The position numbers were made by a program, and so were the translations under genes. DNA of 64,000 bases from Ganoderma boninense (lineage: Eukaryota > Basidiomycota > Agaricomycetes > Polyporales > Polyporaceae), in the NCBI GenBank assembly GCA_002900995.3, contig CM035310.1, positions 959,176-1,023,175 on the forward strand. The letters are read 5' to 3'. Shown here in pieces: positions 43,799-55,832 of this stretch (its first letter is position 1; every line of letters begins with the position of its first letter). The notes below the pieces were generated by a model, which ran no database searches, was not told the origin of the DNA, and saw only the letters and a list, made by a program, of their open reading frames with translations.

Positions 43799-45541
43799 TC
43801 ACGAACCGACGACTGCCTCGACGACGATCGGTAAACGAAACGCAGCGAACGGGAAAAAGGGCCTCATTGCCTCCCGGAACACTTCGCTCCTCCGACGTTT
43901 GAGCGGGCCATCATTCAGCCCAGAAACTTGCTCAGGACCGCGGAGGTCAAGCACGCGCAAAAGTCGGAGCCCGTGCCTGGCCTGAGCCCTCAATCCAGAC
44001 GATGGAACCAAACGCGGGACGTCCGTCACGGACTCGACCCACACACGCGGGATGTCGACGGTGTGTAGGCGGGGGCAGAGGCGCGCGAATGACACGAAGG
44101 TCTCGACGTCTGCGTGCTGCACAGGGCGGGCGGGGGCGGCGCGCGCGCTGCCACCACTGGGACTTGCCCACAGGAAGCCGGAGATCTCACCACCGTAATG
44201 ATTGTGAGCGCGGAACCTGTCCTCGTCGTCTGCATGCTCGAGCTCGAGCGTGAGGCTCTCCAGATCGGGCCACGCCTCCGCCATCCGCCGGAAGTCAGTG
44301 GGGGAGTAGGGCACGATGGGGCCGCCGAGGTTGAGAGAGAAGTCGCGGAGGGCGCGCAAGGAGAGGAGGGGCTCGAGGAGCTCCGCGAGTGTCCCGCCTG
44401 GGTCTCTGGAGCCCAGGTAACCGCGCTTCATCTCCATGAGCTGCGAGCAGCTCCAGTGGAAGCCCGTGAGGGACGGGAAGCGCGTAGCCAGGGGATGCAG
44501 GCACTGCGACAGCTCTGCACGGAGGCCGGGGGAGGCTCGGTGGGACGAGCTGAGGGACAGATCACGGAGGCAGGGCGCATCGATGGAGGTGATGAGGCTG
44601 GTGGCGTTCTGTAGCGTATACCCTATGGAAAGACTGCGGAGTGTCGTGAATTGGATGGGGACATTGACTGGTTCTGAGAGGTTGATGGAGAGGGATTCGA
44701 GGGCCAAAAGGGACGCGATGGATGCAAGACGCTGTGCGCTGAGTGGTTCGTGCATTTTGAGGTAGCGGAGGCCTGGATGCGACTGCGGGAAGGCGTCCAA
44801 GTCGAGAAGCGAGTGCGGCAGCATCAGAGTAAGCCTCTGAAGGTCCGGTGTGGACGAAAAGCAGGATGCAAACGCAGCGTTCAGCGTCGATGCGTGGCTT
44901 GCTCGTACGAAGTCGAATTCAATCGTGAGTTCGTGGATACGCGGGCTTAGCAGGCGCATCGCCCCCATGTCGATGGTACGATCGGAGTCTCTGCTGAAAA
45001 AATGAATGGCAGTCAAGTTCGGAAGGATGGGCTCGTCGCCAAGGATGGACGCTATTTGACACCAGAACGTTTCGTGGAGGAGTGGCGCGGCGCCCGACCC
45101 ATACTGGGTAACACGGGTCGGGATGACGACGATTTTCCGCACGAAGCTGGCGTATTCTCGAAATCTCTTCCATCCGGCCTCACGTAGGTTGGGGATTCCA
45201 CAAAGTTCCTGCTACGTAGTTAGTGTGGCGTTGCATGATATCCGGGGAGGAAAGCTCAAAGAACGTACCAAGTGTGGCGCACTCCAGCCTTCTTCCCGAG
45301 GAACTTCCTTTGCAATCCCGAGGACGCAGAGTAGGTGGTTAAGCGCATCCTCCTCAGGCAGAGACCGCCACAGGGCAGACAGAGCTGGCTTGGTGAACGT
45401 GCTGTGGGCTGTTGCTAACGCGATTAATGCTTGGCGGATGAGTGTTTGGGGCCAACCGTGTTCGGGATCAAGGTGAGAGATGATACAAGGGAGGACGTCG
45501 TATATGGCGGCCAAAGAGAGGGATACAGACTGCGATGTCAT
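43799..45541 (-). CDS. F-box/LRR protein, intact copy of the duplicated block
   Basis: Exons 45269-45541 and 43799-45208 with a 60-nt intron (GTACGT donor, GCAG acceptor) give 560 residues. Start ATG 45541 was chosen because the F-box follows at once (IYDVLPCIISHLDP). Exon 1 ends with the family's ALWRSLPEEDALNHLLCVLGIA block; exon 2 opens ELCGIP and continues with degenerate leucine-rich repeats to the stop. The family is taken to act as Skp1-binding substrate adaptors of SCF ubiquitin ligases; the LRR face would bind the target. Its 3' two thirds is duplicated at 32,600-33,580. The tail-to-tail neighbour is the truncated glycosidase. Confidence 0.85.
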
Positions 45542-46019
45542 CGTTCTAATGAGAAGTGGCCGTGGTGTGTTGAAGAGGGGATCAGCGCCAAGTTCAGCGG
45601 AGTTCGCGTTACCTTTTCTTGGGTTTGGGATTCTCCGGCGGCGATTATATCGATCGTGCCCAGGCCCTTCATCAGGAAACATCGACTGTCATCGTTACAT
45701 CCCGATAAAGGTCAGCAACGGAGACTACTCCCAGGCCCAGCCGAGCAAGAAGAATGGGGCGGAGGAGGAACAACTATCAGACATTCGTCGTCCGAATGCC
45801 TCGTGCGTGGGATGCTACATGATCCACGCTGGTTCACGATGTTGAGTCCTAGGCTGGAAACTTCTTGACCGCGCCCATGTTTGTAGACATAGTGCCCTTC
45901 TGTCATGTTCGCGCCTATCGGCATCTGCAAAGTGTGGTAGTTGATGCTACCAAAGTGCCTGTACGCTCTGTAACCTCAGTGACTACACAATGGCACACAA
46001 ACCACGTCTCAATGAATTC
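45542..46019. other. Short intergenic stretch
   Basis: Upstream of the minus-strand gene starting at 45541 and downstream of the one ending at 46020. No feature recognised. Confidence 0.4.
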
Positions 46020-47940
46020 TTATTGGAGCGGGAAACGAATGATAAGGCGTCTCTGTGAAAGTCCTGGGACCTCTGAAGATGTGACCGTCAAAGAGGATAT
46101 AGAGCTGACAGAGCTGTTGAGCTTCGCCGATGCGACACAAGTCGCATTCTCGTGTGCGACCAACCATCCATCCGCAATCGCAATGTGCTCTTCTCTGAAT
46201 GCCCACGCAGCCTTGGGGAAGACCCTCCCCACGAACTCGACCGCTGACTCGGAGCTCAAGTGGATCCCCATGTCCGAGTCATCGTGCAGGCTGATCTTCA
46301 CCTTTGACACGATGAGCCGCTCCAACCCGTGTGGGAGACGGCCGCTTTCCAACAGCTCGTCACTCATTCCCAGCGTCGTAGCCGCGTCCATGGGAGGAAG
46401 ATGCAGGGTCCGCAGACGCGGGCAGTTGCGCGCGAAGTGGTTCAAGGCTGCCAATGGCCCTCCCCGCGGACGCTCTTCGCGTGGTGTCATCCACGTCGGC
46501 ACGAAGTACTTCCAGGGTTCGACGTGGAGCTCCTCGACCTCTCGCCACGCCTCGGACATGGCACGTAGGTCCTCCGAAGAGCAGTCGAGGGAGAGGTAGT
46601 CTGGGAGGATGAGGACGAGCGTCCGCAGGTCGTGGAGCGCGACGAGCGGGCGGACGATGTCGAGGATGGAGCCCTCGAATGTGTCCTGGACCACCGGGAT
46701 AGACCGCGCGACGCAGCCGCCAGGCAACGGGGTGGATCCGTAGCTCGTGCAGACCTTCAAGCTTCTCAGGCTCGAGTGGTGGGCAGAGATCGCGCGGAGG
46801 CACCCCATGGCGTATTGTGCAACCTGCTGAGCGCCGTGAGCGAGATAACTGGGCTCCCAGGCTTCGAGAGAGAGCATGCGGAGGTCCGGGGCGTTGGTAG
46901 CGGTGAGCAGGTGCGTGAGGCATGGCCAGTGTCCTTTGACGTCCAGCACGTCGAGCAAGGGAAGCGCGAGTCGCTCGGTCAAGGTGAATGTGTCGGAGAG
47001 CGAGATGGAGAGGGAACGAAGGTCGGAGAAATCGGCGAGATAGCGAAGCCGCCTTTCATTGAGAGGAGTGACAACTGAGATGTGACGAACACAGGGACAG
47101 TGAGCGTGCATGCCCTCCCAGGGAGCGACAGATAGGTGGAGGGTTTCGATTGTCGGCGCGCGGTCGAATACTAGGGGGAGGGCGGCGTGAACGCTTAGGA
47201 TGTCATGCTTAAAAGCAAAGTGGAGGGTGGTGACAGAGGGAGACACCAAGAGGAAGGCGCTTGGGGTGAGCTCGTGTGGGGAGATGGCGATGAGCGAAAT
47301 CGATTGCAGGTTGGGAAGGAGGGACCTTGGGCCGAGAGGGGACACGAAATCCCGCCAGAGCTCGCACCATTTGGGGCCGTCGAATGCAAAAAGCGTGATC
47401 GCTCGCACACAGGAGGCGTACTTTTCAAATCCCTTCCAACGTGGGTGGGTAGAAGGGTCGCTGGAGTCACTTAGGGTCTACATGACAGCGAGTGAGCCAG
47501 CAAGTCCGTAGAGAGCCCAGGATGAGTTAGGTTCTCACATATTGGACATCGTATCCACGTAACGTCTTCCAGCTGTGCTCAGCTGCCTCCCTCTGGCTAG
47601 CGGCAAACAATATACCTGGATGCAGCTGGATGGGTACCTCGAAGCGAGCGAGCTCAGTTGTTCCGGAGCTCATCTCGCTGTTCAGCGTGCAGTGTCTTTG
47701 CGCAATACCGAGGACACACAGAAGGTCCGCGAGGGGTTGATCGTCAGGTAAGTGTTTCCAGAGCATCTTCAAGGCTGGGAGGGAGAAGTTCCGACAAGTC
47801 CTGGCCAACTGCGCTAGAGCACGACGGACAGTGTACACCTCCTGATGTTCTGGGTGGCTGTCTGGATCGAGGTGAGACACCACATAGTATACGATGTCTG
47901 GAACATCAGCAATAGAGCGACTCGTAGTGATTTTGAGCAT
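46020..47940 (-). CDS. F-box/LRR protein, PDDQPLADLLC subfamily
   Basis: Exons 47539-47940 and 46020-47477, joined through a 61-nt intron (GTGAGA donor, TGTAG acceptor), give 619 residues. The F-box starts at about residue 12 (VPDIVYYVVSHLDPDS). Exon 1 contains LWKHLPDDQPLADLLC and is longer than in the LCGTP subfamily, with an extra 40-residue stretch ending GYDVQYV. Exon 2 begins near TLSDSSDPSTHPRW and carries LRRs, ending with the CPRLRTLHLPPMD block shared with the 22.6 kb pseudogene and the 48.6 kb gene. It is divergent with the next gene, 688 bases apart. Confidence 0.85.
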
Positions 47941-48628
47941 GAAGAGGTTGATGGATCAGGAGAGAAGGGAGCGAGGAGTCAAATCCAGACTCCAGAGACG
48001 GCTCAACTGCCCATGCCACGAGGAAGACCCCGCAGAATTTGAAATTCTGCGCAGTGCGGATGCTCAATCTTCCTCCCAAAATCCTTATTAGCTTCAACCA
48101 CTTCATTTTGATATGAGCTAAAACGTACTCTCTTTCGTGGAATGTTGGGAAACAGATGCAGGGACTGTGAGGTTGGATTGGGTTGGGCCGCTGTGGGGCC
48201 GGCTAAACCACGGCGAGGCGCTCTCCCCCGCGATTCCACGCCTCGCCGCTAGTGGGTCCACTTCGACTCGAACGACCATCATCAACAACGAAGTACTCAC
48301 ACCTTTCTTGTCGCTAGGTTTTGATCTTGCTCTGCTGGTTCCCGAACAAACTAAGGACAACATGAAGCCTTCGAGCCACTCATCTTGCGTTTCAAGCCCG
48401 CACTTGTACGTAAACCCACGCATAACTCGTTTATCCCGCGCAATGCTTATCATCGCGATCTCCGCCCACTGACCTTTGTATGCGCAGGACACTGTCTGAC
48501 GACAAAGACAATGCATCCACTATGAATGGCATCCATTGAGGCACTTTGAGCGATGCGCGCGACGCCGTTATAAAGCAGAATTCAGCGTGGAGGTATACGC
48601 AGTCTGCTCCTCCCTGCCAAACTCCACC
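47941..48628. promoter_or_regulatory. Shared upstream region of a divergent F-box gene pair
   Basis: The two PDDQPLADLLC genes start at 47940 (-) and 48629 (+), so any promoter for either lies here. A minus-strand frame at 48118-48516 was considered, but nothing supports it as a gene. Confidence 0.4.
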
Positions 48629-50516
48629 ATGGCCAGTGCCACTCCTCGTACGACACGTACCCTGCCCGACGTGCCCGACGTCCTCTACCACGTCTTTTCC
48701 TACCTCGACCCGGTCCACCAGCTCGACGACGATGCGGTATACGAGTCACGGCGGTCCCTAGCTATCGCTGCAAGGACTTGCCAGGGCTTCGCCGGACCAG
48801 CACTGGATGTGTTATGGAGGCGACTCCCTGACGACCAGCCTCTTGCCGACCTCCTGTGCGCACTTAAAGTCGCAGATATGGAGAAGCCCCGAGAAGACCT
48901 TGGAAGGAACAAAGCTAGACGTTACCAGCTGCCGAACCAAGACAAGGGAGGATACCGGCTTTCAGGAGCTGCAGAGGAGTACGAGGAACGTTGGAGACGG
49001 TCAAGAGGGTATGACATCAAATACGTGAGGCTTCCCGCTCTTGATTCATGAGCATGAGCGTATCTAACTTGCGTCTTTCTTTCAGTTTTTGCGGAACGTC
49101 GATGACCCCCGCATCCATCCAGGATGGTCGCGATTCATGGAGTATGCGTCACGCGTCCGCTCAATCACCCTGTTCTCGTTCGATGGCCCATTGTGGTGTG
49201 GTATTTGGGTGGATCTACGATGTCGTACGGGTGGCGCTCCGATCCTGCCGAAGCTTATGTCCATCGCCTTCTGCCACATCTCTACCCGAGCTATTACCCC
49301 AGGCGCTTTTGCGCTCATCTCCCCCTCCGTCCGCAGGCTCAATTTCAACCTCGAGAGCGCTTGCACGTGGCCGCCACTTGAAGACAAGTTGCGCTGCTTG
49401 TTCTCCCAGAGCTTCCGCTCAGCCCCCGAGATCGAAGAACTTCATCTGGAGCTGCCTCCTTCCATCCTGGGCGCCCCTCTCGTCCAAACATGCTGCTCTT
49501 CCGTGCGCCGTCTCGAAGTGTTCCCGCAGCTCGATCTCGAAGAACTCCGGATCCTGTCCACACTACCTGCCCTTCAGTTCCTGTCAATCTCGCTTTCCTC
49601 ACAGCTCCATGTAGGAATTGCGCCCTCACTTGTGTTCGACTCGCTCACGGGGCTCATCCTACAAGGTGCCTGGCCCAACCTCAGCACGCTCCTCGATACC
49701 GTGCTCCTCCCATCGCTGCACACGCTCTCCCTCATCGGCTGGGACTACGGCGAGCCAGCAGCCTCGCTCGCCGCTGCCGCAACCCAATGCTTCAGCACGA
49801 TTTCCACCAAACACCCCACCATCTCGAGCCTCACTGTATCCACAGCGCCCGGCCGCCTCCCGCCCTCGCGAACTTCAGTCGCATACGGCTTCCCGACGGT
49901 CAAGGACGCCTTCCCATGCAACCTGCTCGACCTCGTGCACCCGCTCCTCTCCCTCTCGTCCCTCCGTACCCTCTCGCTCGGGTTCCCGAGCTACTTCGAC
50001 ATCGTGTGCACGTCCGCGGACTGGCGCACCGTGGCGGAGAGCCTGCGCACCCTCGAGGCGTTCCACCTCCATGTCTGGCCGTACTTCGGCTTTGCGATCT
50101 GGAACCGGGATCTGGAACGGGGGCAACTTCGGGCCCGTGGCGGCCCGCTCAACGCCGCGCTCGCGCACTTCGCGCGGTGCTGCCCGCGGCTGCGCGTGCT
50201 CCATCTCCCGGCCATGGAGTTCAAGTTGGGAGACTCTGAGGAGACTCCAGTCGTTGCGCTCCAGAGTCGTGATGCATATAAGCCTCATAGGCTGCGAGCA
50301 TTGGTCGTGCCGCAAGTGTTGTTGCCGCTGGGGAGGACGGACTTGGTTGGGAAGGTGTCGGAGGTTGTGAGCGGCGCCTTCCCGCTCGTCGCCTCCGCGT
50401 TTCGGGAGCAAAGGCTCAGGCTCGTTGTGGAGGGCGACTGGGCCGTTGCGAATGTGGAAGGTGTTTCGTGTCCGGGGTGTTCAGGCGGGTCCAGGCTGTC
50501 CTTCGCGTCACGGTGA
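48629..50516 (+). CDS. F-box/LRR protein, PDDQPLADLLC subfamily
   Basis: Exons 48629-49024 and 49086-50516 with a 61-nt intron (GTGAGG donor, TTTCAG acceptor) give 608 residues. The start is in a CCACCATGG context. The F-box is VPDVLYHVFSYLDP at residues 14-27. Exon 1 has the YDIKYV end typical of this subfamily; exon 2 reads FLRNVDDP and then LRRs to a Cys-rich end (CPGCSGG). It is the closest intact relative of the pseudogene cut by the element at 22.6 kb and shows what that gene has lost: the first 50-odd residues. Confidence 0.88.
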
Positions 50517-50867
50517 ACCGGGTATTCTGTGTGGGTTACAGCAAAGACTATGCTGTATTCGTCCGCGCGGGGGCGGGGGACGGGGGAAGGTGGTAGATTT
50601 CGGACTATGTACCTAAGAGCGGCAAGGATCCCAACTACATCCCTCGCAGCAGCAGCAGCAGCAGCAGCCACACGCCCAAGCACCGAGGGGTTAATTATAA
50701 TAAGCGCCAAATCACTCCGGCAGGAGGACACGCGCTTATCACGATCTTCGAGTGAACTGCAACATCGGTTGAGCCTTGTCCTCGACCGTCCTTTCGAGCC
50801 TTCGTGCTTTTCGCCATAGAGTTGTTAAACAAGCTTTCTAGTATATTGTTCCATCCCTCACTGCACC
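50517..50867. other. Intergenic with (AGC)n microsatellite
   Basis: An AGC repeat of about eight units lies at 50646-50668. No other feature; the next gene's promoter should be here. Confidence 0.7.
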
Positions 50868-52542
50868 ATGGCAGCGACTCTCCCTCTGACTGGCCTTCAC
50901 GACATCTTCTACCACATTCTCTCCCATCTTACTCCAGATCCGAAAGCCGGCGCCCCTTGGTTCGGCTCCAGAGAACTACACGAGTCGATTTCTGCTCGGA
51001 AGGCTCTGTGTTGCCTAGCAAGGACACGCAGTAGCTTTACTCAGCCCGCTCTGGACAAGATGTGGTGCTCACTCCCCAGCCCAAAACCGTTGGAGCACCT
51101 TCTCTGTGTTGTCGGGATCGCACGGAGGCCCCCTCCGGGAGAGTGGAGTGGGCCGCCTCTGGTGCGTGTAATGAAACGTCCTAGGGTTATAACAGCACTG
51201 ACGTGTCTGATAGGAACTGTGCGGAACCCCTGCAACCCATGGATCGGGTTGGGCACGGTTCCAAGAGTACGCATCGCGGGTGCGAAACATCATCGTCGTC
51301 CCACTTTATGGCCCCCAGGATTTCAACGCGGAGCTGCTGCGAGACACGTTCTGGTGTCGACTACTCTCGGCATGTGGCGACACACCCATCCTGCCTCACT
51401 TGGAGGGAGTGACCATCACCCGTCGCACGAGCAAACCTCGTGCCATCGATACGGGCGTGTTGCGCCTTGTGAACATGTCTTCCGTCCGCGATTTTCATGT
51501 CGCCTCCTCTCAATCATCTCGGGAGGAGCTTGAACAGCTCGGGAAAGCCCTCTCTGTCTTTTTCTTGTCGATGCCGCACTTGGAAGTTCTTACGATGGAA
51601 GTATGGGATATGGCACCGTTCCTGAGCATGGAATTACTTCCGATTTTCCATCCACGTTTACGCTGCGTCAAGCTGCATCGCAGCCCGTCCATCGAGCTCG
51701 GCAGTCTCCCCCTCCTTGCTAATATCCCTGACCTCCAAGACCTCAGCATCCATCTGCATCTCAGAGGACCGGAACCACCGAACCTTCGTATGGAATTCCC
51801 GCAGCTCCGTATCCTCTTAATCACCTGCGGCGAGCCCGTTGTCGTCGGCGTCCTCCTCGACTGGGTCAACGCCCCGCAACTCCGCACCTTCACTGTCTTC
51901 GAGATGCACCAGGACTCCCACAATCTATCCCATACTCTGCCAGGCTACCTCCACACCCTTGTAACGAAGTGCACCTCCCTGACGCGGTTCAGATGGGTCA
52001 GCAAGCAGTCCTGCGTGCAGCGGATAGGCTACTTCGGCGAGCGGCAGGCCGGCTCGCCACTCACCCAGCTCGTCACCCCACTTCTTTCCCATCGCGCCAT
52101 GCGACACTTCTCCATGTCTTTTGAGGGCCCCATTGTGCCATACTTGCCCCACAACTTCTGCACGATGGCGAAGGCATGGCCGGACCTCGAGACGGTCAGC
52201 CTCAGCGATGAGTGCCAGGACGAGCACTACAGCTGGGCAGAGCGGTATGCGGACCTCGAGTCCATCGCTGCATTCATCCGCCACTGCCCCCGTCTTCGCA
52301 GTATCCACCTCCCGATGGTGCTGTTTGACTCCTCTTCTGCATTTGCCAGCGAGTGGGCACGCCGAGTTGAACCGCCTTTGCCGCAGCGCCGGCTGCCGCG
52401 TGAGTTGTGCGTCGACCGCGTTGTCTGTTCTGTGGCTGAGAAGGTCGAGGACTGCTCTCAGGAAGAGGTGGGGCTGTTCCGTGGGCTGATGGACATGGTC
52501 TTCGAGTCTGTGACTGTTAGACTCTGTATGACTAGTGTATGA
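50868..52542 (+). CDS. F-box/LRR protein, LCGTP subfamily
   Basis: Exons 50868-51161 and 51214-52542, joined over a 52-nt intron (GTGCGT, GATAG), give 540 residues. The ATG sits in CACCATGG. The F-box is LHDIFYHILSHLTPDP at residues 10-25, then SARKALCCLARTRSSFTQPAL, and LEHLLCVVGIA before the splice. Exon 2 starts ELCGTPATHGSGWARFQEYASRV, the signature of this subfamily. The LRR part includes the CPRLRSIHLPMV block near the end. First gene of a same-strand array that runs to the window end. Confidence 0.88.
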
Positions 52543-52884
52543 CGGATTACTACGATGTCCGATTCGAGCTCGGGATGACTTGTAGAGTAGCCATAAGTGC
52601 CTATTAAGGGTGATGAATTCATGGTGTCAGTAACCTGAAATGTCGATGTGAGGTACGCCATAATCAATCGCGCTGGACATCCCACAGTGAGAGAGAGACC
52701 AGCGAATCACGAACGCTTGGCGCTAATAGCGCTAGTTATCGGCGATGGCGATCAAAAGAGTTCGAGTGCATCGTCATGCGCTCTCCCTTGACACACGATC
52801 ACAACTCCTAACCTGCGCATCCTGCTCAAAGTTTCGCGAGTCTTCCGTTACTTCTCCCCCTGGATGATCCCCTCGAATTTTATC

Positions 52885-54665
52885 ATGGCTCCGACTCCCT
52901 CCCCAGCCCCGACTCAGAGTCTGACGAGCCTTCACTCCGATATTTTCTATCATATTCTCGAACATCTCGGTCCTACCCCCAGAGCTCCGGATGGTGCATA
53001 TATAGATGGAAGTTTTCACTCGTGGTCCGATAGAAATGCCTTGGCTTGCCTGGCACGGTCCAACAGCATCTTTACTCGCCCAGCACTGGCCGCGATGTGG
53101 CGCACGCTCCCGAACACGGAGGCACTAGAACACCTTCTTTGTGTGGTTGAGATCGCAAAGCGACCTCAGAAACAAGATCCGGATATGGATATGCCTCCAT
53201 TGGTGTGTATATGCACAATGCAACCCTTCGCCTCAAGCTTCAGCTCAAGTTACACCATTGACGTATTTTCCAGGAGTTGTGCGGAACGCTTGACACCCAT
53301 AAATCGGGCTGGATGCGGTTCCAGGAGTACGCATCTCTGGTGCGGGAGATCGTCGTCAATCCCGCTCTTCGCTCAGATAACTTCAATTATCATACGCCGC
53401 CCCTGGAAGACACGTTTTGGTTCCGACTGTCTTCTGCGTTTGGCATCACGTGTATCCTTCCTCGTTTGGAGGTCGCGAGTATTCAGAGCATGGACAGTCG
53501 GCCGATCAACGCAGGCGAGTTGCGACTTCTAAACCCCTCCATACGTGAACTCGAAATCATTCTCCCTTGGACATCGAAGGAGCAGCTCAAACGGTTCCAG
53601 AGGGCGTTTAAGGACTGTGTCCCGTCTCTGCAGAACCTGGAGGTATTGCAAGTAGGCGTACTGCTCGAGGGGACAGATCTGGACCAGTTTTTGGATATCG
53701 AATCACTCCCTAGCTTGCATCCTCGACTCCGCACCCTCAAGCTTGATCATTTTTATGGAGCAGCCATCGAGCTCTATAGCCTCCGCCACCTCTCCACTCT
53801 CCGCCACCTCGAGGATCTCACCGTTCAAGTTAGCTTGTATGACTGGGAGCCCGCAAGCTGGTCCGTCACCTTCCAGGCTCTCCGCAGGCTTACAGTGTTC
53901 TGCGACGAGTTTCTGGTCGTCGGGACCTTCCTTGCCCACATCGATGTCCCTCAGCTCAGGACCATCTCGGTCTCTGAGAGCTATGCGAGCACCAACACCA
54001 TGGCGCAAGAGCTCGCGGTCCATCTGCATGCACTTGTCGCTAAGTGCCCCGCCCTCACCACGTTCTCTTGGCAAAGCGTGCAGGCCAGCATGCCCCGAAT
54101 TGGTTACCTGGGAACGCAGCGCCTCGGCGTATCCCTCGCAAAGCTCGTGGCACCCCTGCTCGTTCTGCGCACCATGCAACGCTTCCACGTATCTTTCAGC
54201 GGCCCCGCGGTGCCGTACACTCCAACGGACCTGCGCACGTTCGCAGAGGCGTGGCCGGGCCTCGAGGCGTTCCGCTTGTATGACGACTCGCCTTTCAGTC
54301 GCTCGGACGAGGAGCGCTATGCAGACATCGAGTCCATCATTGCGTTCGCGCGCGACTGCCCGCGCCTGCGTCGCCTTCATCTCCCCATTGTGCGGCTCGA
54401 CCTCTCCACTCTGGACACTGCGCGCGAGATGGCTGGCCCCCCTACGCTGTACTCGCTACGTGCGTTATCTATGCATGACGTCGACATCAGTCGTCCCGGG
54501 GAGACCGGGAGCAGGGAACAACGTGACTACAAGGAGGACGCGAGGCACTTCCGCACTGCGATACAGCAGGTCTTTACGTCTGAAACAGTAGTTTATATCG
54601 AAACGGAGTCGGCCGTTGTGCTGACAGTCCCTCATCATGATGTAACCGATGCAGGATATAATTGA
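52885..54665 (+). CDS. F-box/LRR protein, LCGTP subfamily
   Basis: Exons 52885-53202 and 53274-54665 with a 71-nt intron (GTGTGT, TCCAG) give 569 residues. The ATG at 52885 is preferred over one 21 bases upstream because it has the better context (ATCATGG) and matches the family N-terminus, MAPTPSPAP. The F-box is at about residues 17-30 (LHSDIFYHILEHLGPTP). Exon 1 is slightly longer than in its neighbours. Exon 2 begins ELCGTLDTHKSGWMRFQEYASLV. Nothing is broken. Confidence 0.87.
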
Positions 54666-54829
54666 CTGTCATCGCCTGGTGAGTGGATGACAGTGGCCCT
54701 GCCAGTGAATTCAAGTTGCTTGCTATACACAACGTAGAGTCATATTTTGAGCTACAACGGTGGGCGGTGCAGTTTTCCCGCTGCCGCCGCTCTGAGCGAC
54801 ATAGTGAGAGCGCTAGCCAATCACGAAAC

Positions 54830-55460
54830 GTCAAGGGGCTCAGCGTGTCCTGCGACCAGTTTCTCGTCGTCGGCACCTTCCAGGCCCACGTCGATGCCCC
54901 CCAACTTCTCCAAACCTTGTCCGTTTCCAAGACACCCGCGCACTTCCGCAACATGCCCAAGAGCTCCCAGCCCATCTGCGTGCGCTCGTCACGAAGTGCT
55001 CCGCCCTAACCTCATGCAAGTGGAGAAACATCAGCCAGTCCCGCATGACATTCAAAATGCCGGGTTATTCGAGCGAGGAGCGCATCGGCACGCCCCGAGT
55101 CGCCGAGTTCGTCGCACCCCTGCTCACTCTCGGCATTATGCAGCACTTCTCCACGCCGTTCAGCGGGTCCATGGTACCGTGTGCCCATGCGTACTACCTG
55201 CACGCATTCGCAGAGGCATGGCCGTGCCTCGAGACATCCTACTTCTATCGCCGCGGCTCTCCGAGTCGAAGCTCGGGGCTCCTGCACCGCGGCCGCACTG
55301 GCTGCGCGAGCTATCTGTGCATGACGTGTATGTTAGTCGTGCAGGGGAGCGGGGTATAGAGGACTACAAAGATGATACTGGATGGCTTCGTGCTTGTATG
55401 GAGCAGGTCTTTTCATCTGCCGTTATTTGCATCCGGTCGGCCACGGAATCTCGGACTGTG
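54830..55460 (+). pseudogene. Remnant F-box/LRR gene
   Basis: From about 54,830 the sequence matches the second half of neighbouring exon 2 (CDQFLVVGTFQAHVDAP, then the EAWPCLET-like and LRELSVHDV-like blocks), but in at least three frames and without an F-box exon. The breaks are near 54,960, 55,250 and 55,320. It lies between two intact genes, as expected from unequal crossing-over in an array. Confidence 0.75.
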
Positions 55461-55832
55461 GAAGCCGTGTTGACGGCTTGCCCTAACAATCTCCGCCAGC
55501 TGAAAATGCAAATGATTAGCAATTATATAAACTACCTGTAGTCGTGCGCATGCTAGAGTTCGTGGTGAAAATGACTGGGGCTTATCATCTCAGTATTTGG
55601 AGTCTTTCGTGTGGCTAATCGGTAAGATCACACGCCTCGGCTGATCCCGAATGACCAGCTCCAATTTTCAATTTTTGTCTGGGCGCGACGAGCCACTGGC
55701 CAGTCTCACTGGTTCACGTTGCACCTCCATCTCCTCGACTCCGACCCTTCAGAGCTCTACCCCTAGTAAGAAAACATTGAACTTGCACTCTCTGGTAACC
55801 GTCATTGTCAACAGCCCGTCTCTCATCTCATC

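Larger units (their letters stand above)
41270..44776. repeat. Tandem-duplicated block, copy B
   Basis: Second copy of 30,320-33,580. Its left end cuts the glycosidase; its right end runs on without a break into the intact F-box/LRR gene. Differences are scattered substitutions, a two-base insertion, and about 260 extra bases in the spacer. Confidence 0.85.

Noticed and set aside
48118..48516. Minus-strand 132-codon frame between divergent F-box genes
   Set aside because: One internal stretch looks protein-like, but no start, splice pair or homology could be argued.
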